Positions 23,605-32,570 are shown, counted from the first letter of the stretch. The stretch is 37,263 bases of DNA from Candidatus Alistipes faecavium (GCA_019118605.1 DWYP01000045.1:1-37263), one strand, 5' to 3'. Program-made: numbers and translations. Notes: generated by a model from the letters alone, not told the origin.

Positions 23605-26046
23605 ATGAGACCTATGAGCAAAAAAGATAAGATCGAAACCGTCGAATCCGAAGAGGTCAGCCTCTCCCCCGAACTGCTCGACGGCAAACACCGCGTAATC
23701 CCCATCGTCACGGGGGGCGACGAACTGCTCGAGGAGATCGACGTCCCGGAGATCATTCCGATCCTTGCGCTGCGCTCTTCGGTGCTCTTCCCGGGGGCCA
23801 TCACGCCCATTACGGTGGGGCGCGACAAGAGCATCTCGCTCGTGCGCGCGGTGAACGCCGAGGGCGGGATCCTGGGCGCCGTGCTTCAGCGCGAGAGCGA
23901 GGTCGAGGATCCCGCTCCGGGCGACATGTACCGCATCGGCACCGCGGCGCGGATCATCAAGATCCTCGAGATGCCCAACGGCAACCTCACGGTGATCCTC
24001 AACGGACTCGAAAAGATCGAGATTACCGAATATACCGCCACGGAACCCTACTTCAAGGCGCGCGTGACGGCCCTCCGCGACTCGACCCCCGACGTGAAGA
24101 GCATCGAGTTCGAGGCCCTCGTGGACTCGATCCGCGACGTGGCGCTGAACATCATCAACGTTTCGTCGTCGATGCCCAAGGAGGCGGCCTTCGCCATCAA
24201 GAACATCGACTCCAAGCGCGGAATCATCAACTTCATCTGCTCGAACATGGACCTGGCGGACGAAGACCGGCAGTCGCTGCTCGAGGCCCCGGGGCTGCTG
24301 GCGCGTGCGCGGAAGCTGCTGGAGATCCTCATCCGGGAGCAGCAGCTCGTGGAGCTGAAGAACCAGATCCAGGAGAAGGTCAAGCAGGAGATCGACAAGC
24401 AGCAGCGCGACTACTACCTGCAGCAGCAGATGCGCACGATCCAGGACGAGCTGGGCGACGGCACGGATGCCGACATCGAGAAGCTGCGCGAGCAGGCCAA
24501 GAAGAAGAACTGGCCCAAGGAGGTCGCCGAGACCTTCGAGAAGGAGTTGCAGAAGGTCGAGCGGCTGAACCCCGCGGTGGCCGAATATTCGGTGCAGATG
24601 ACCTACCTTCAGCTGCTGCTGGAGCTTCCGTGGAACGAGGTGACCAAGGACAACCTCGACCTCAAGTGCGCGCGGGAGCAGCTGGATCACGACCATTTCG
24701 GCCTCGAGGAGGTCAAGGAGCGGATCCTCGAACACCTCGCGGTCATCAAGCTCAAGGGCGACCTGAAGTCCCCGATCCTCTGCCTCTACGGCCCTCCGGG
24801 CGTGGGCAAGACCTCGCTGGGCAAGTCCGTGGCTGCGGCCCTGGGCCGGAAGTTCGGGCGCATTTCGCTGGGCGGACTGCACGACGAGTCGGAGATCCGC
24901 GGACACCGCCGCACCTACATCGGCGCCATGCCGGGGCGGATCATCCAGACCATCAGGCGCTGCGGCTCTTCGAACCCGGTGATTATCCTCGACGAGGTCG
25001 ACAAGGTCACGGTTTCGAACCACGGCGACCCCTCGAGCGCGCTTCTGGAAGTCCTCGACCCGGAGCAGAACACGACCTTCCACGACAACTACATCGACAT
25101 GGAATACGACCTCTCGAAGGTGCTCTTCATCGCCACGGCCAACAACGTGGGGAACATCGCCCCGGCGCTGCGCGACCGCATGGAGATGATCAACATCCCG
25201 GGATACCTCCCGGAGGAGAAGGTCCGCATCGCCCTTGACCACCTGCTTCCGAAGCAGCGCGAGGCCCACGGCATCGCCGCGGAGCAGATGTCGCTCGACG
25301 CCGCGGTGATCGAGCAGATCATCTCCGGGTATACGCGTGAGGCGGGTGTGCGCTCGCTGGACAAGCACCTTGCGAAGATCGCCCGGGCGCGCGCCAAGCA
25401 GATCGCCTTCGAGGAGGAGTACGCGCCGCAGGTCAGCGCCGCGGAGGTCGAGAAGGTGCTGGGCATGCCGAAGTTCCTCAGGGAGGAGTACGAGGTCGGC
25501 GGCCTGACGGGCGTCGTCACGGGCCTTGCGTGGACCGAGGTCGGGGGCGACATTCTCTACATCGAGTCGTGCCTCACCCCGGGCAAGGGCAAGCTGAGCC
25601 TCACGGGCAACCTGGGCGACGTGATGAAGGAGTCCGCGACGATCGCCCTCGAATGGACGATGGCCCACTGCAAGGAACTGGGCATCGACCCCAAGCTGCT
25701 GGAGACGAACGATGTGAACATCCACGTCCCGGAGGGCGCCATCCCGAAGGACGGCCCTTCGGCGGGCATCACGATGGTGACGTCGCTCGTTTCGACCTTC
25801 ACGGGCCGCAAGGTGCGGGAGCGGATCGCCATGACGGGCGAGACGACGCTGCGCGGGCGGGTAATGCCCGTGGGTGGGGTGAAGGAGAAGATCCTGGCGG
25901 CCAAGCGGGCCGGGATCACGGAGCTGATTCTCTCGGAGGACAACCGCAAGGACATTTCGGAGATCAAGGCGGAATACATCGAGGGACTGACGTTCCACTA
26001 TGTGCGCACGAACGACGAGGTGCTGAAGCTGGCATTGGAGGAGTAG
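23605..26046 (+). CDS. lon: ATP-dependent Lon protease
   Basis: Cytoplasmic AAA+ serine protease that degrades misfolded and regulatory proteins. 813 residues from ATG 23605 (MRPMSKKD); ATG 23614 is the alternative, and the in-frame TTG at 23587 lies inside the -7 box. Order: N-terminal LON substrate domain (IPILALRSSVLFPGAITPI), long coiled coil (~250-310), AAA+ module with Walker A GPPGVGKTSLG and Walker B VIILDEVDK, then the protease domain with catalytic Ser in PKDGPSAGI and Lys in PVGGVKEKILAAKRAG. The stop is 3 bp before kdsB, so lon leads an operon with the Kdo genes. Confidence 0.97.
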   Translation: MRPMSKKDKIETVESEEVSLSPELLDGKHRVIPIVTGGDELLEEIDVPEIIPILALRSSVLFPGAITPITVGRDKSISLVRAVNAEGGILGAVLQRESEVEDPAPGDMYRIGTAARIIKILEMPNGNLTVILNGLEKIEITEYTATEPYFKARVTALRDSTPDVKSIEFEALVDSIRDVALNIINVSSSMPKEAAFAIKNIDSKRGIINFICSNMDLADEDRQSLLEAPGLLARARKLLEILIREQQLVELKNQIQEKVKQEIDKQQRDYYLQQQMRTIQDELGDGTDADIEKLREQAKKKNWPKEVAETFEKELQKVERLNPAVAEYSVQMTYLQLLLELPWNEVTKDNLDLKCAREQLDHDHFGLEEVKERILEHLAVIKLKGDLKSPILCLYGPPGVGKTSLGKSVAAALGRKFGRISLGGLHDESEIRGHRRTYIGAMPGRIIQTIRRCGSSNPVIILDEVDKVTVSNHGDPSSALLEVLDPEQNTTFHDNYIDMEYDLSKVLFIATANNVGNIAPALRDRMEMINIPGYLPEEKVRIALDHLLPKQREAHGIAAEQMSLDAAVIEQIISGYTREAGVRSLDKHLAKIARARAKQIAFEEEYAPQVSAAEVEKVLGMPKFLREEYEVGGLTGVVTGLAWTEVGGDILYIESCLTPGKGKLSLTGNLGDVMKESATIALEWTMAHCKELGIDPKLLETNDVNIHVPEGAIPKDGPSAGITMVTSLVSTFTGRKVRERIAMTGETTLRGRVMPVGGVKEKILAAKRAGITELILSEDNRKDISEIKAEYIEGLTFHYVRTNDEVLKLALEE

Positions 26047-26049
26047 GTT

Positions 26050-26814
26050 ATGAAATTCATCGCAATCATACCGGCGCGCTACGCGTCGACGCGCTTCCCG
26101 GCGAAGCCTCTGGCGCTGCTGGGCGGCAAACCCGTGATCCGGCGGGTCTACGAACAGGTCGCCGGGGTGTTCGACGACGCCGTGGTGGCCACGGACGACG
26201 AACGGATCTGCGAGGCCGTACGGGCCTTCGGCGGACGGGTCGAGATGACCTCCGCAGCGCACCGCAGCGGCACGGACCGCTGCCGGGAGGCCTACGACAA
26301 ACAGGGCCGCGCGTACGACGTGGTGGTCAACGTCCAGGGCGACGAACCCTTCATCCGTGCCGAACAGCTCGAGACGCTGAAACGCTGCTTCGACGACCCG
26401 GCGACCGACATCGCCACGCTGGTGAAGCCCTTCGCGGAGAGCGACGGACTCTCCGCGCTGGAGAATCCCAACTCCCCGAAGGTGGTGCTCGACGCACAGT
26501 CGCGGGCGCTCTATTTCTCGCGTTCGGTGATTCCCTACCTGCGGGGCGTTCCGCGCGAGGAGTGGCTGTCGAAACACACCTTCTACAAGCACATCGGCCT
26601 CTACGCCTTCCGCGCGGAGGTGCTCCGGGAGGTTACCTCCCTGCCGCAGTCGCCGCTCGAGGTGGCGGAGTCGCTCGAGCAGCTGCGGTGGCTCGAGAAC
26701 GGCTACCGGATCGGCGTGGGCATCACCTCGTCCGAGACCGTGGGGATCGACACCCCCGAGGATCTTGCGCGTGCCGAGGCATTCCTGAAAGCACATCCCG
26801 AATTCAACCGTTAG
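26050..26814 (+). CDS. kdsB: CMP-Kdo synthetase (3-deoxy-manno-octulosonate cytidylyltransferase)
   Basis: Activates Kdo with CTP to CMP-Kdo for transfer to lipid A. 254 residues, family length. N-terminal nucleotide-binding loop [16 protein letters not shown], then [25 protein letters not shown] and the metal-binding IDTPEDL near the C-terminus. Lies 3 bp after lon and 4 bp before kdsA. Confidence 0.97.
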   Translation: MKFIAIIPARYASTRFPAKPLALLGGKPVIRRVYEQVAGVFDDAVVATDDERICEAVRAFGGRVEMTSAAHRSGTDRCREAYDKQGRAYDVVVNVQGDEPFIRAEQLETLKRCFDDPATDIATLVKPFAESDGLSALENPNSPKVVLDAQSRALYFSRSVIPYLRGVPREEWLSKHTFYKHIGLYAFRAEVLREVTSLPQSPLEVAESLEQLRWLENGYRIGVGITSSETVGIDTPEDLARAEAFLKAHPEFNR

Positions 26815-26818
26815 CGAT

Positions 26819-27586
26819 ATGAAACTCATTGCAGGACCCTGCGTCATCGAATCGGCCGAGCTGCTGGATCAGGTGGCCGAGCGTCTCGCGGCGATCAACC
26901 GCCGCCTCGGGACGGAGATCATCTTCAAGGCGTCGTTCGACAAGGCCAACCGCACGTCGATCCGCTCGTTCCGCGGCCCGGGCCTCGAAAAGGGGCTTCG
27001 GATGCTCTCGGACGTGCGTGCGAAGTGGGGGCTGCGGCTCCTTACCGACATCCACGAGGCGTGGCAGGCGGCGCCCGTCGGCGAGGTGGCCGACGTGCTG
27101 CAGATCCCGGCGTTCCTGTGCCGCCAGACCGATCTGGTGGTCGCCGCGGCGAAGACCGGACGCACGGTCAACATCAAGAAGGCGCAGTTCCTCTCGGGAG
27201 CCGACATGCGGTACCCCTATGAGAAGGCCCTCGAGGCGGGGGCCCGGGAGGTGTGGCTCACCGAGCGGGGCAATTCGTTCGGCTACAACAACCTTGTCGT
27301 GGACTTCCGCAACATCCCCGACATGCTGCAGATCGCCCCGACGGTGGTGATGGACTGCACGCATTCGGTGCAGCGGCCGGGGGCGGCCGGGGGCAAGACG
27401 GGCGGGAACCGCGAGTTCGTCCCCGCGATGGCGCTTGCGGCGCAGGCGTTCGGGGCCAACGGCTTCTTCTTCGAGGTGCACCCCGATCCCGACCGGGCGC
27501 TGAGCGACGGGCCCAACATGCTGCGTCTCGACGATTTGGAGGCGCTTCTCGTGCGCCTGCTCGCCCGCGAGTCGGAAACATGCTGA
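26819..27586 (+). CDS. kdsA: Kdo-8-phosphate synthase, metal-dependent class
   Basis: Condenses arabinose-5-phosphate with phosphoenolpyruvate to Kdo-8-phosphate. 255 residues. IAGPCVIES carries the metal-ligand Cys of class II (Aquifex-type) enzymes, where E. coli has Asn; FKASFDKANRTS, IPAFLCRQTDL, LTERGNSFGYNNLVVDFR and EVHPDPDRALSDG are the conserved substrate blocks. Start ATG at 26819, 4 bp after kdsB. The stop overlaps or nearly touches kdsD. Confidence 0.97.
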   Translation: MKLIAGPCVIESAELLDQVAERLAAINRRLGTEIIFKASFDKANRTSIRSFRGPGLEKGLRMLSDVRAKWGLRLLTDIHEAWQAAPVGEVADVLQIPAFLCRQTDLVVAAAKTGRTVNIKKAQFLSGADMRYPYEKALEAGAREVWLTERGNSFGYNNLVVDFRNIPDMLQIAPTVVMDCTHSVQRPGAAGGKTGGNREFVPAMALAAQAFGANGFFFEVHPDPDRALSDGPNMLRLDDLEALLVRLLARESETC

Positions 27587-27612
27587 AGAAAGACCACCAA
27601 ACAAACGATATC

Positions 27613-28578
27613 ATGACGGATATATCGAATGCCGAGATCCTCGCCGTGGCCCGGCGGGCTGTTCACACCGAGATGGAGTCCCTGCAGCACCTCGAGGAGA
27701 CGCTGGGCGACGATTTCGTTGCGGCCGTAAGGCTGATTCTCGCGAGCCGTGGCAAGTGCATCGTCACGGGCATGGGCAAATCGGGCCTCGTGGGGCGCAA
27801 GATCGCCGCGACGCTCGCCTCGACGGGTACGCCGAGCTTTTTCCTCCACCCCGGGGAGGCGTTCCACGGCGACCTGGGCATGATTTCGAAGGAGGACATC
27901 ATCCTTGCGCTCTCCTATTCGGGCGAGACCGACGAGATCCTCAAGATCGTGCCGTTCATCCATTCGAACGGCAACCGGCTCATCTCGATGACCGGCAATC
28001 CCGAATCGGCGCTGGCCAAGAACTCCGACGTGCACCTCGACGTGGGCGTGCGCGAGGAGGCGTGCATCCTGCACCTGGCCCCCACGTCGTCGACCACCGC
28101 ACAGATCACCATGGGCGATGCGCTTGCCGTGTCGCTGATGCACGTGCGGGGCTTCACGAGCGTCGACTTCGCGCGCCTGCACCCGGGCGGGAGCCTCGGG
28201 CGGCGCCTGCTGATGACCGTGGGCAACGTCATGCGCGACCACGACCTTCCGGTCGTCGGCCCCGACTGCTCGGCCACGGAGATGATCCACGCCATCTCGA
28301 AGGGCGGCCTGGGGCTCATCGTCATCTGCGAGGGCGACCGGATCGAAGGCATCGTGACCGACGGCGACGTGCGCCGTGCGATGGAGCGCCTGCGGGGCGA
28401 GTTCTTCAACATCCGGGCCGCGGACATCGCCACGCCGCACCCGAAGACGATCGCCCCGAGCGAGAAGCTGATCGAGGCCGAGAAGATGATGACGCGCAAC
28501 AAGGTGACCTCGCTGCTGGTGACCGACGAGGCGGGCAAGCTCGTCGGCGTGATCCAGATCTACGACATCAAGCTCTGA
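27613..28578 (+). CDS. kdsD: Arabinose-5-phosphate isomerase
   Basis: Makes arabinose-5-phosphate from ribulose-5-phosphate, the entry step to Kdo. 321 residues: SIS domain at about 35-180 (GMGKSGLVGRKIAATLASTGTPSFFLHPGEAFHGD, SYSGETDE, and the conserved APTSSTT) and two CBS domains in the last 120 residues (VMRDHDLPVVG...VTDGDVRRAME and IATPHPKTI...GVIQIYDIKL). The ATG at 27613 (MTDISNAE) fits the family; an in-frame ATG at 27580 would overlap kdsA by 7 nt and add 11 residues. Last gene of lon-kdsB-kdsA-kdsD. Confidence 0.95.
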   Translation: MTDISNAEILAVARRAVHTEMESLQHLEETLGDDFVAAVRLILASRGKCIVTGMGKSGLVGRKIAATLASTGTPSFFLHPGEAFHGDLGMISKEDIILALSYSGETDEILKIVPFIHSNGNRLISMTGNPESALAKNSDVHLDVGVREEACILHLAPTSSTTAQITMGDALAVSLMHVRGFTSVDFARLHPGGSLGRRLLMTVGNVMRDHDLPVVGPDCSATEMIHAISKGGLGLIVICEGDRIEGIVTDGDVRRAMERLRGEFFNIRAADIATPHPKTIAPSEKLIEAEKMMTRNKVTSLLVTDEAGKLVGVIQIYDIKL

Positions 28579-28610
28579 CCCTTGCGGCCCTTTGTGGCCG
28601 TCCGACAGCG

Positions 28611-28648
28611 AAAAAGAGGAATCCGAAGTTCGGGTTCCTCTTTTTTTG
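28611..28648 (+). terminator. Terminator after kdsD
   Basis: About 15-bp stem (28611-28625 with 28631-28645, one G-T) with a short loop, then a run of 8 T. The A-run on the left makes it usable for the convergent XRE gene as well. Confidence 0.88.
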
Positions 28649-28666
28649 CAGGTCGGGACAGGGGAT

Positions 28667-28867
28667 TTATTCCCCCTCCTCGAGCTGGAAAACCGCCTCG
28701 AAGGGCTTCTCAAACACGCGTGCGATCTTCAGCGCGAGGAGCGCCGAGGGAATGAATTTCCCCGCCTCGATGGCGTTGACCGTCTGGCGGCTTACGCCCA
28801 CGGCCTCGGCCAGCTGCTGCTGGGTCATGCGCCGTTCGGCGCGTTCGACCCGGATCCTATTCTTCAT
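28667..28867 (-). CDS. XRE-family (Cro/CI-like) helix-turn-helix regulator, small
   Basis: 66 residues, essentially one HTH domain: RMTQQQLAEAVGVSRQTVNAIEAGKFIPSALLALKIARVFEKPFEAVFQLEE. Small regulators of this type often act with a co-encoded membrane protein. Its ATG overlaps the end of the upstream membrane-protein gene by 11 bp, so translation is coupled. A TGTAAA-N6-TTTACA dyad in the shared promoter is a plausible self-operator. The regulated function is unknown. Confidence 0.88.
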   Translation of the reverse strand: MKNRIRVERAERRMTQQQLAEAVGVSRQTVNAIEAGKFIPSALLALKIARVFEKPFEAVFQLEEGE

Positions 28868-29303
28868 GCGCCGCCTCCTTTCCGAGTCTGCGAAGCATCA
28901 TCCGTTCGATGACGAGGAAGAGGATCGGCAGACTCACCAGATTGACGACCATTACGTAGAGGTAGTCGAACCCGTAAAGCGCGAGCGTTGCGATGACCGC
29001 CGCGGCGATATTGACGTAGAGTGCCGCGAGCAGGGCGTTCAGGCGGATGCGGGCGATGAGTTCGTCCTCGATTCTCTCGCGCGAGCAGGTGATGAACAAC
29101 GCCCCGACGAGCACGCCGATGATGGCGATGGTGTTGCACGCGGCATCCGCCGCGGAGCCGGCGATCATCTCCCCGGGCAGCAGGTACGACGGGAATCCGT
29201 TGAACCCGTCGAAGGCCATCATGAGGCCGAAGAGGGACGTCGGGATGAAAAGCGCCCATCCGATCTTCTTGAACGGGTAGGGCAGCAGCAGGATTTTGTT
29301 CAT
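28857..29303 (-). CDS. Small four-helix membrane protein of unknown function
   Basis: 148 residues with four predicted membrane segments: about 15-32 (IGWALFIPTSLFGLMMAF), 55-75 (AACNTIAIIGVLVGALFI), 88-108 (ALLAALYVNIAAAVIATLAL) and 113-132 (YLYVMVVNLVSLPILFLVI), with a short charged tail RMMLRRLGKEAAHEE. No family recognised. ATG at 29303 (MNKILLLPYPFKKIG) starts it; the frame continues upstream into the promoter. First gene of a two-gene unit with the XRE regulator, so it may modulate that regulator or be its target. Confidence 0.8.
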   Translation of the reverse strand: MNKILLLPYPFKKIGWALFIPTSLFGLMMAFDGFNGFPSYLLPGEMIAGSAADAACNTIAIIGVLVGALFITCSRERIEDELIARIRLNALLAALYVNIAAAVIATLALYGFDYLYVMVVNLVSLPILFLVIERMMLRRLGKEAAHEE

Positions 29304-29366
29304 GGCATGCGAATTTTTGTCGTTTTTGCAGACCGCCGGAGGTGCGCACTTCTCCCGTCCGCTGTG

Positions 29367-29398
29367 CAAATGTAAAATAAACTTTACAATTTAGCAAG
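29367..29398 (-). promoter_or_regulatory. Promoter with internal operator for the membrane/XRE unit
   Basis: CTTG (29398-29395), 20-nt spacer and perfect -7 TACATTTG (29374-29367) on the minus strand. The dyad TGTAAA-N6-TTTACA (29371-29388) overlaps the -7 box and the spacer, where a bound repressor would block polymerase. Confidence 0.65.
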
Positions 29399-29461
29399 TA
29401 AACGCGACAAAAAAACGGTAATTTTTCCCGAAAAGGGCTCCGCCGGGATCCCTGCGACGGT

Positions 29462-30487
29462 TCAGAGCCTGCCGATCAGCTCGTCGACGTGCCGCTCCTC
29501 GGTGGCCCAGCTCGTGACGAACCGCACGATGGACTCCTGCTCGCCGCGCGGGCCCCATAGCTCAAACGTGGCGTATCGGCTCAGGCGGTCGATCTCGCGG
29601 TTCGGGAGGACGAAGAACTGCTGGTTTGTCGGCGAGTCCACATGGGTGCGGTACCCTTTGGCGAGCATTGCCTCCTTCAGTTTCATGGCCGCGGCGATGG
29701 CCCGGCGGGCGATGCGCAGGTAGAGCCCGTCGGTGAAGAGCGTCTCGAACTGGATGCCCAGCAGCCGCCCCTTGGCCAACAGGGCGCCGTGCTGCTTGAC
29801 GAGGGTGAAGAAGCGGGGCAGGAGCTCCGGGCGGGTGATGACCACGGCCTCGCCGAAGAGCGCCCCGGTCTTTGTGCCTCCGATGTAGAAGACGTCGCAC
29901 AGGCGTGCGATGTCGGGAAGCGTGAGCGTGTTTCCTTCGGCCGCCAGGGCGTAGCTGAGGCGTGCGCCGTCGAGGTAGAGGGGGATCGAATGCCTCCGGC
30001 AGACGGCATGCAGCTCTTCCAGTTCGCTGCGTGAGTAGAGCGTCCCGAACTCCGTGGGGTGTGAGATGTAGAGCATCCCGGGGGCGACCATGTGGGGCCA
30101 TGTCTCGTCGCGGTAAAACTCTTCGATGTAGTGCCCGACGTCCGCGGCGCGGACTTTTCCGTCGTATTCGGGCAGTGTGAGGACCTTGTGCCCCGCAGCT
30201 TCGATCGCCCCGGCCTCGTGGACGTTGATGTGTCCCGACTCTGCGGCCAGCACCCCTTCGTGGCGGCGGAGCAGCCCGTCGATGACCGTGGCGTTGGTCT
30301 GGGTGCCCCCGACCAGGAAATATACCTCGGCCCCGGGGGCTTCGCATGCGCGGCGTATGAGTTCGCGGGCGTGTTCCGTGTAGGTGTCGCAGCCGTATCC
30401 GGGGGTCTGTTCGAGGTTTGTTTCGGCGAGGCGTCGCAGGATCTCGGGGTGCGCGCCCTCCATGTAGTCGCAGTCGAAATGGAGCAT
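29462..30487 (-). CDS. ltaE: Low-specificity L-threonine aldolase (PLP, beta-eliminating lyase family)
   Basis: Cleaves threonine and allo-threonine to glycine and acetaldehyde. 341 residues. YGCDTYTEHAREL at the N-terminus, FLVGGTQTNATVI, the PLP-contacting LDGAR (Asp173) and IGGTKTGALFGE with the Schiff-base Lys206. Family length. Other beta-hydroxy amino acids are possible substrates. No clear promoter box is seen before the ATG at 30487. ClC lies 270 bp upstream in the same direction. Confidence 0.92.
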   Translation of the reverse strand: MLHFDCDYMEGAHPEILRRLAETNLEQTPGYGCDTYTEHARELIRRACEAPGAEVYFLVGGTQTNATVIDGLLRRHEGVLAAESGHINVHEAGAIEAAGHKVLTLPEYDGKVRAADVGHYIEEFYRDETWPHMVAPGMLYISHPTEFGTLYSRSELEELHAVCRRHSIPLYLDGARLSYALAAEGNTLTLPDIARLCDVFYIGGTKTGALFGEAVVITRPELLPRFFTLVKQHGALLAKGRLLGIQFETLFTDGLYLRIARRAIAAAMKLKEAMLAKGYRTHVDSPTNQQFFVLPNREIDRLSRYATFELWGPRGEQESIVRFVTSWATEERHVDELIGRL

Positions 30488-30628
30488 GTATTATCGGGAT
30501 TGTTTTGTTTCCTTTTTTCTGCCCGGGATTTTCAGACTGTTCGGGTACATTTTTCAAGCCTTCCGCCTGCATCTGCTTTTCGGGCTTCACCGTCAAATTC
30601 TCTCCGCTCGCACCCGCTTCCCGTGCTC

Positions 30629-30671
30629 GACCCGTCAAGTCCCCTCCGAGAAGGGGATTTAGGGGAGGGTC
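30629..30671. repeat. Palindromic GC-rich repeat, probably dispersed
   Basis: GACCC at 30629 and GGGTC at 30671 flank TCCCCT-N6-AGGGGA (30640-30657) and a further GGGGAGGG that can pair with CCCTCC. It resembles the CCCCTAAATCCCC-type intergenic palindromes scattered in Bacteroidota genomes. It lies in the 270-bp gap upstream of ltaE, which holds no gene. Confidence 0.5.
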
Positions 30672-30757
30672 AGGATTGGAAGCGCGGCCACGGGCCGCGG
30701 GGCTTCGGCCGTCAGCCGCCCCGGAACGTTCGGAATACCTCCTCGCCCTGCGGCTCC

Positions 30758-32539
30758 TTACTGCTGAATCTTCACCAGCTGCTCGCGGTAGGCGTTCAGG
30801 ATCCGCGACTTGGAGATGAATCCGAGGTAGTGGTTCTGCTTGTCGACCACGGGAAGCATCCAGGTGTGCTTGTCCTCGAACTTCTCCATGACGCTCTGTA
30901 TCGACTCGTGCTCGAGGATCCTGTCCGGCGGGGGGATCATGTAGTCGGAGATCGGCTGCCCGTATTTCTCGCGCTTGAACATGTCCTCGCGCAGGTCGTC
31001 CAGCTGCACGACGCCCAGCAGGCGTCCGAAGTTGTCGATCACGGGGAAGATGTTGCGCCGGGCCGTGGAGATGATGTGCACGATGTCGCCGAGGGTCATG
31101 TTCTCCTTGATGCGCAGGAAATCGGTCTCCATCAGGTCTTCGAGCTTCAGGAAGACGAAGACCGACTGGTCCTTGTCATGCGTGAGCAGCTCGCCCTTCT
31201 TGCGCAGCTGCTTGGTGTAGATCGAGTCGGGGTCGAGGTAGTAGTCCACGGCGAACGAGATGCAGGCGGTGATCATCAGGGGGATGAAAAGCCCGTATCC
31301 GTTGGATAGTTCGGCGATGAGGAAGATCGAGGTCAGCGGGGCCTTCATGACACCCGACATGACGCCGGCCATGCCCACGAGCGTGAACGAGACGATCGAG
31401 ACATCCCAGTGGAAGAGCATGTTGCAGATCAGGGCGAGGGACGCCCCGGTGAAGGCTCCGACGAACAGCGACGGGGCGAAGGTTCCGCCGACGCCTCCCG
31501 CGGCGTTTGTCGAGGCCATGGCGATGACCTTGAAGAACATCGTGGCGATGACGAAGAGCACGACAACCCAGTCGATGCCCCGGAACCGGTAGAAGAGCGA
31601 GTTGTTGAAGAGCTCCTCGGCCCTTCCGTGCATCAGGGAGGTGAACCCTTCGTAGCCTTCTCCGTAGAGGGGCGGGAACACGAAGATCAGGATGCCGAGG
31701 ATCGCACCGCCCCAGATCCATTTCTTATACTGCTTGTCGAGTCGTTTGAAGAACCCTCCGATGCGGGCGTTCATCGAGGTGAAGTACCACGCCATCAGTC
31801 CGCAGAGACCTCCCAGGAGGATGAACAGGGGAATCTGCCAGAGTTCGAAAGCGTCCTGCGGGGCGAGGGTCACGGCCAGAATGGGGTCGAAGCCCCGGAG
31901 CATAAGGGCCATCGTGGTGGCGGTGATCGAGGCGATGAGCAGCGGGATGACCGACCCGGCGGTGATGTCGAGCATGAGAATCTCGAGGACGAAGACCACG
32001 CCCGTGATCGGGGCCTTGAAGATTGCGGCGAGCGCCGCGCCGGCCCCGCAGCAGAGCAGCAGGGTGGTGTTCTTGTAGTTGAGGCGCACGAGCCGCCCGA
32101 CGTTCGAGCCGATGGCCGCGCCGGTAAGGACGATCGGGGCCTCGGGACCTACCGAACCTCCGAATCCGATGGTCGTGGCCCCTCCGACGATCGACGTCCA
32201 GCAGTTGTGCGCGGCGATGCGGGAATTCTTGCGCGACATGGCATGCAGCACGCGCGTGACCCCTTCGGAGATGTTGTCGCGGACGATGTACTTGACGAAC
32301 AGCGTTGCCAGGATGATGCCGACGGCCGGGTAGATCAGGAAGAGAAAATGGGCGCTGTCGACGGGGAACCAGTTTGTCAGCCCGCTCTTGATGGCGTAGA
32401 GCAGGACTTCGAAGAAGTAGGTTCCCAGACTGGCAAGCACTCCGACCACAACGGCCAGCAGCATCATGATCTGGCTGTTCGAGAGCCTTCGCGTAAGTCT
32501 CAGGAAGGCGGGGTAGATGCGGTCGGTGCGCAGGCGCAT
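30758..32539 (-). CDS. ClC-family chloride channel/transporter with C-terminal CBS pair
   Basis: 593 residues. About ten hydrophobic helices to residue 430, then two CBS domains (~455-590) that probably bind adenine nucleotides. Conserved ClC pieces: the gating-Glu loop G-P-E133-A-P (normally GxEGP), FKAPITGVVFVLEI with Ile187 where E. coli ClC has its inner proton Glu, and GGVGGTFAPSLFVGA. The usual GSGIP/GHGVP selectivity motif is not obvious; DNISEGV stands in its place. It may therefore be a passive anion channel, not an antiporter. It starts 31 bp after trpS and is probably co-transcribed. Confidence 0.93.
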   Translation of the reverse strand: MRLRTDRIYPAFLRLTRRLSNSQIMMLLAVVVGVLASLGTYFFEVLLYAIKSGLTNWFPVDSAHFLFLIYPAVGIILATLFVKYIVRDNISEGVTRVLHAMSRKNSRIAAHNCWTSIVGGATTIGFGGSVGPEAPIVLTGAAIGSNVGRLVRLNYKNTTLLLCCGAGAALAAIFKAPITGVVFVLEILMLDITAGSVIPLLIASITATTMALMLRGFDPILAVTLAPQDAFELWQIPLFILLGGLCGLMAWYFTSMNARIGGFFKRLDKQYKKWIWGGAILGILIFVFPPLYGEGYEGFTSLMHGRAEELFNNSLFYRFRGIDWVVVLFVIATMFFKVIAMASTNAAGGVGGTFAPSLFVGAFTGASLALICNMLFHWDVSIVSFTLVGMAGVMSGVMKAPLTSIFLIAELSNGYGLFIPLMITACISFAVDYYLDPDSIYTKQLRKKGELLTHDKDQSVFVFLKLEDLMETDFLRIKENMTLGDIVHIISTARRNIFPVIDNFGRLLGVVQLDDLREDMFKREKYGQPISDYMIPPPDRILEHESIQSVMEKFEDKHTWMLPVVDKQNHYLGFISKSRILNAYREQLVKIQQ

Positions 32540-32570
32540 GGGTCGTGTCCGGTTGAAGGTGGCGAAAGGG

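Noticed and set aside
29400..29461. ltaE terminator
   Set aside because: A T-run is present on the minus strand (29409-29415) but no stable hairpin directly precedes it.
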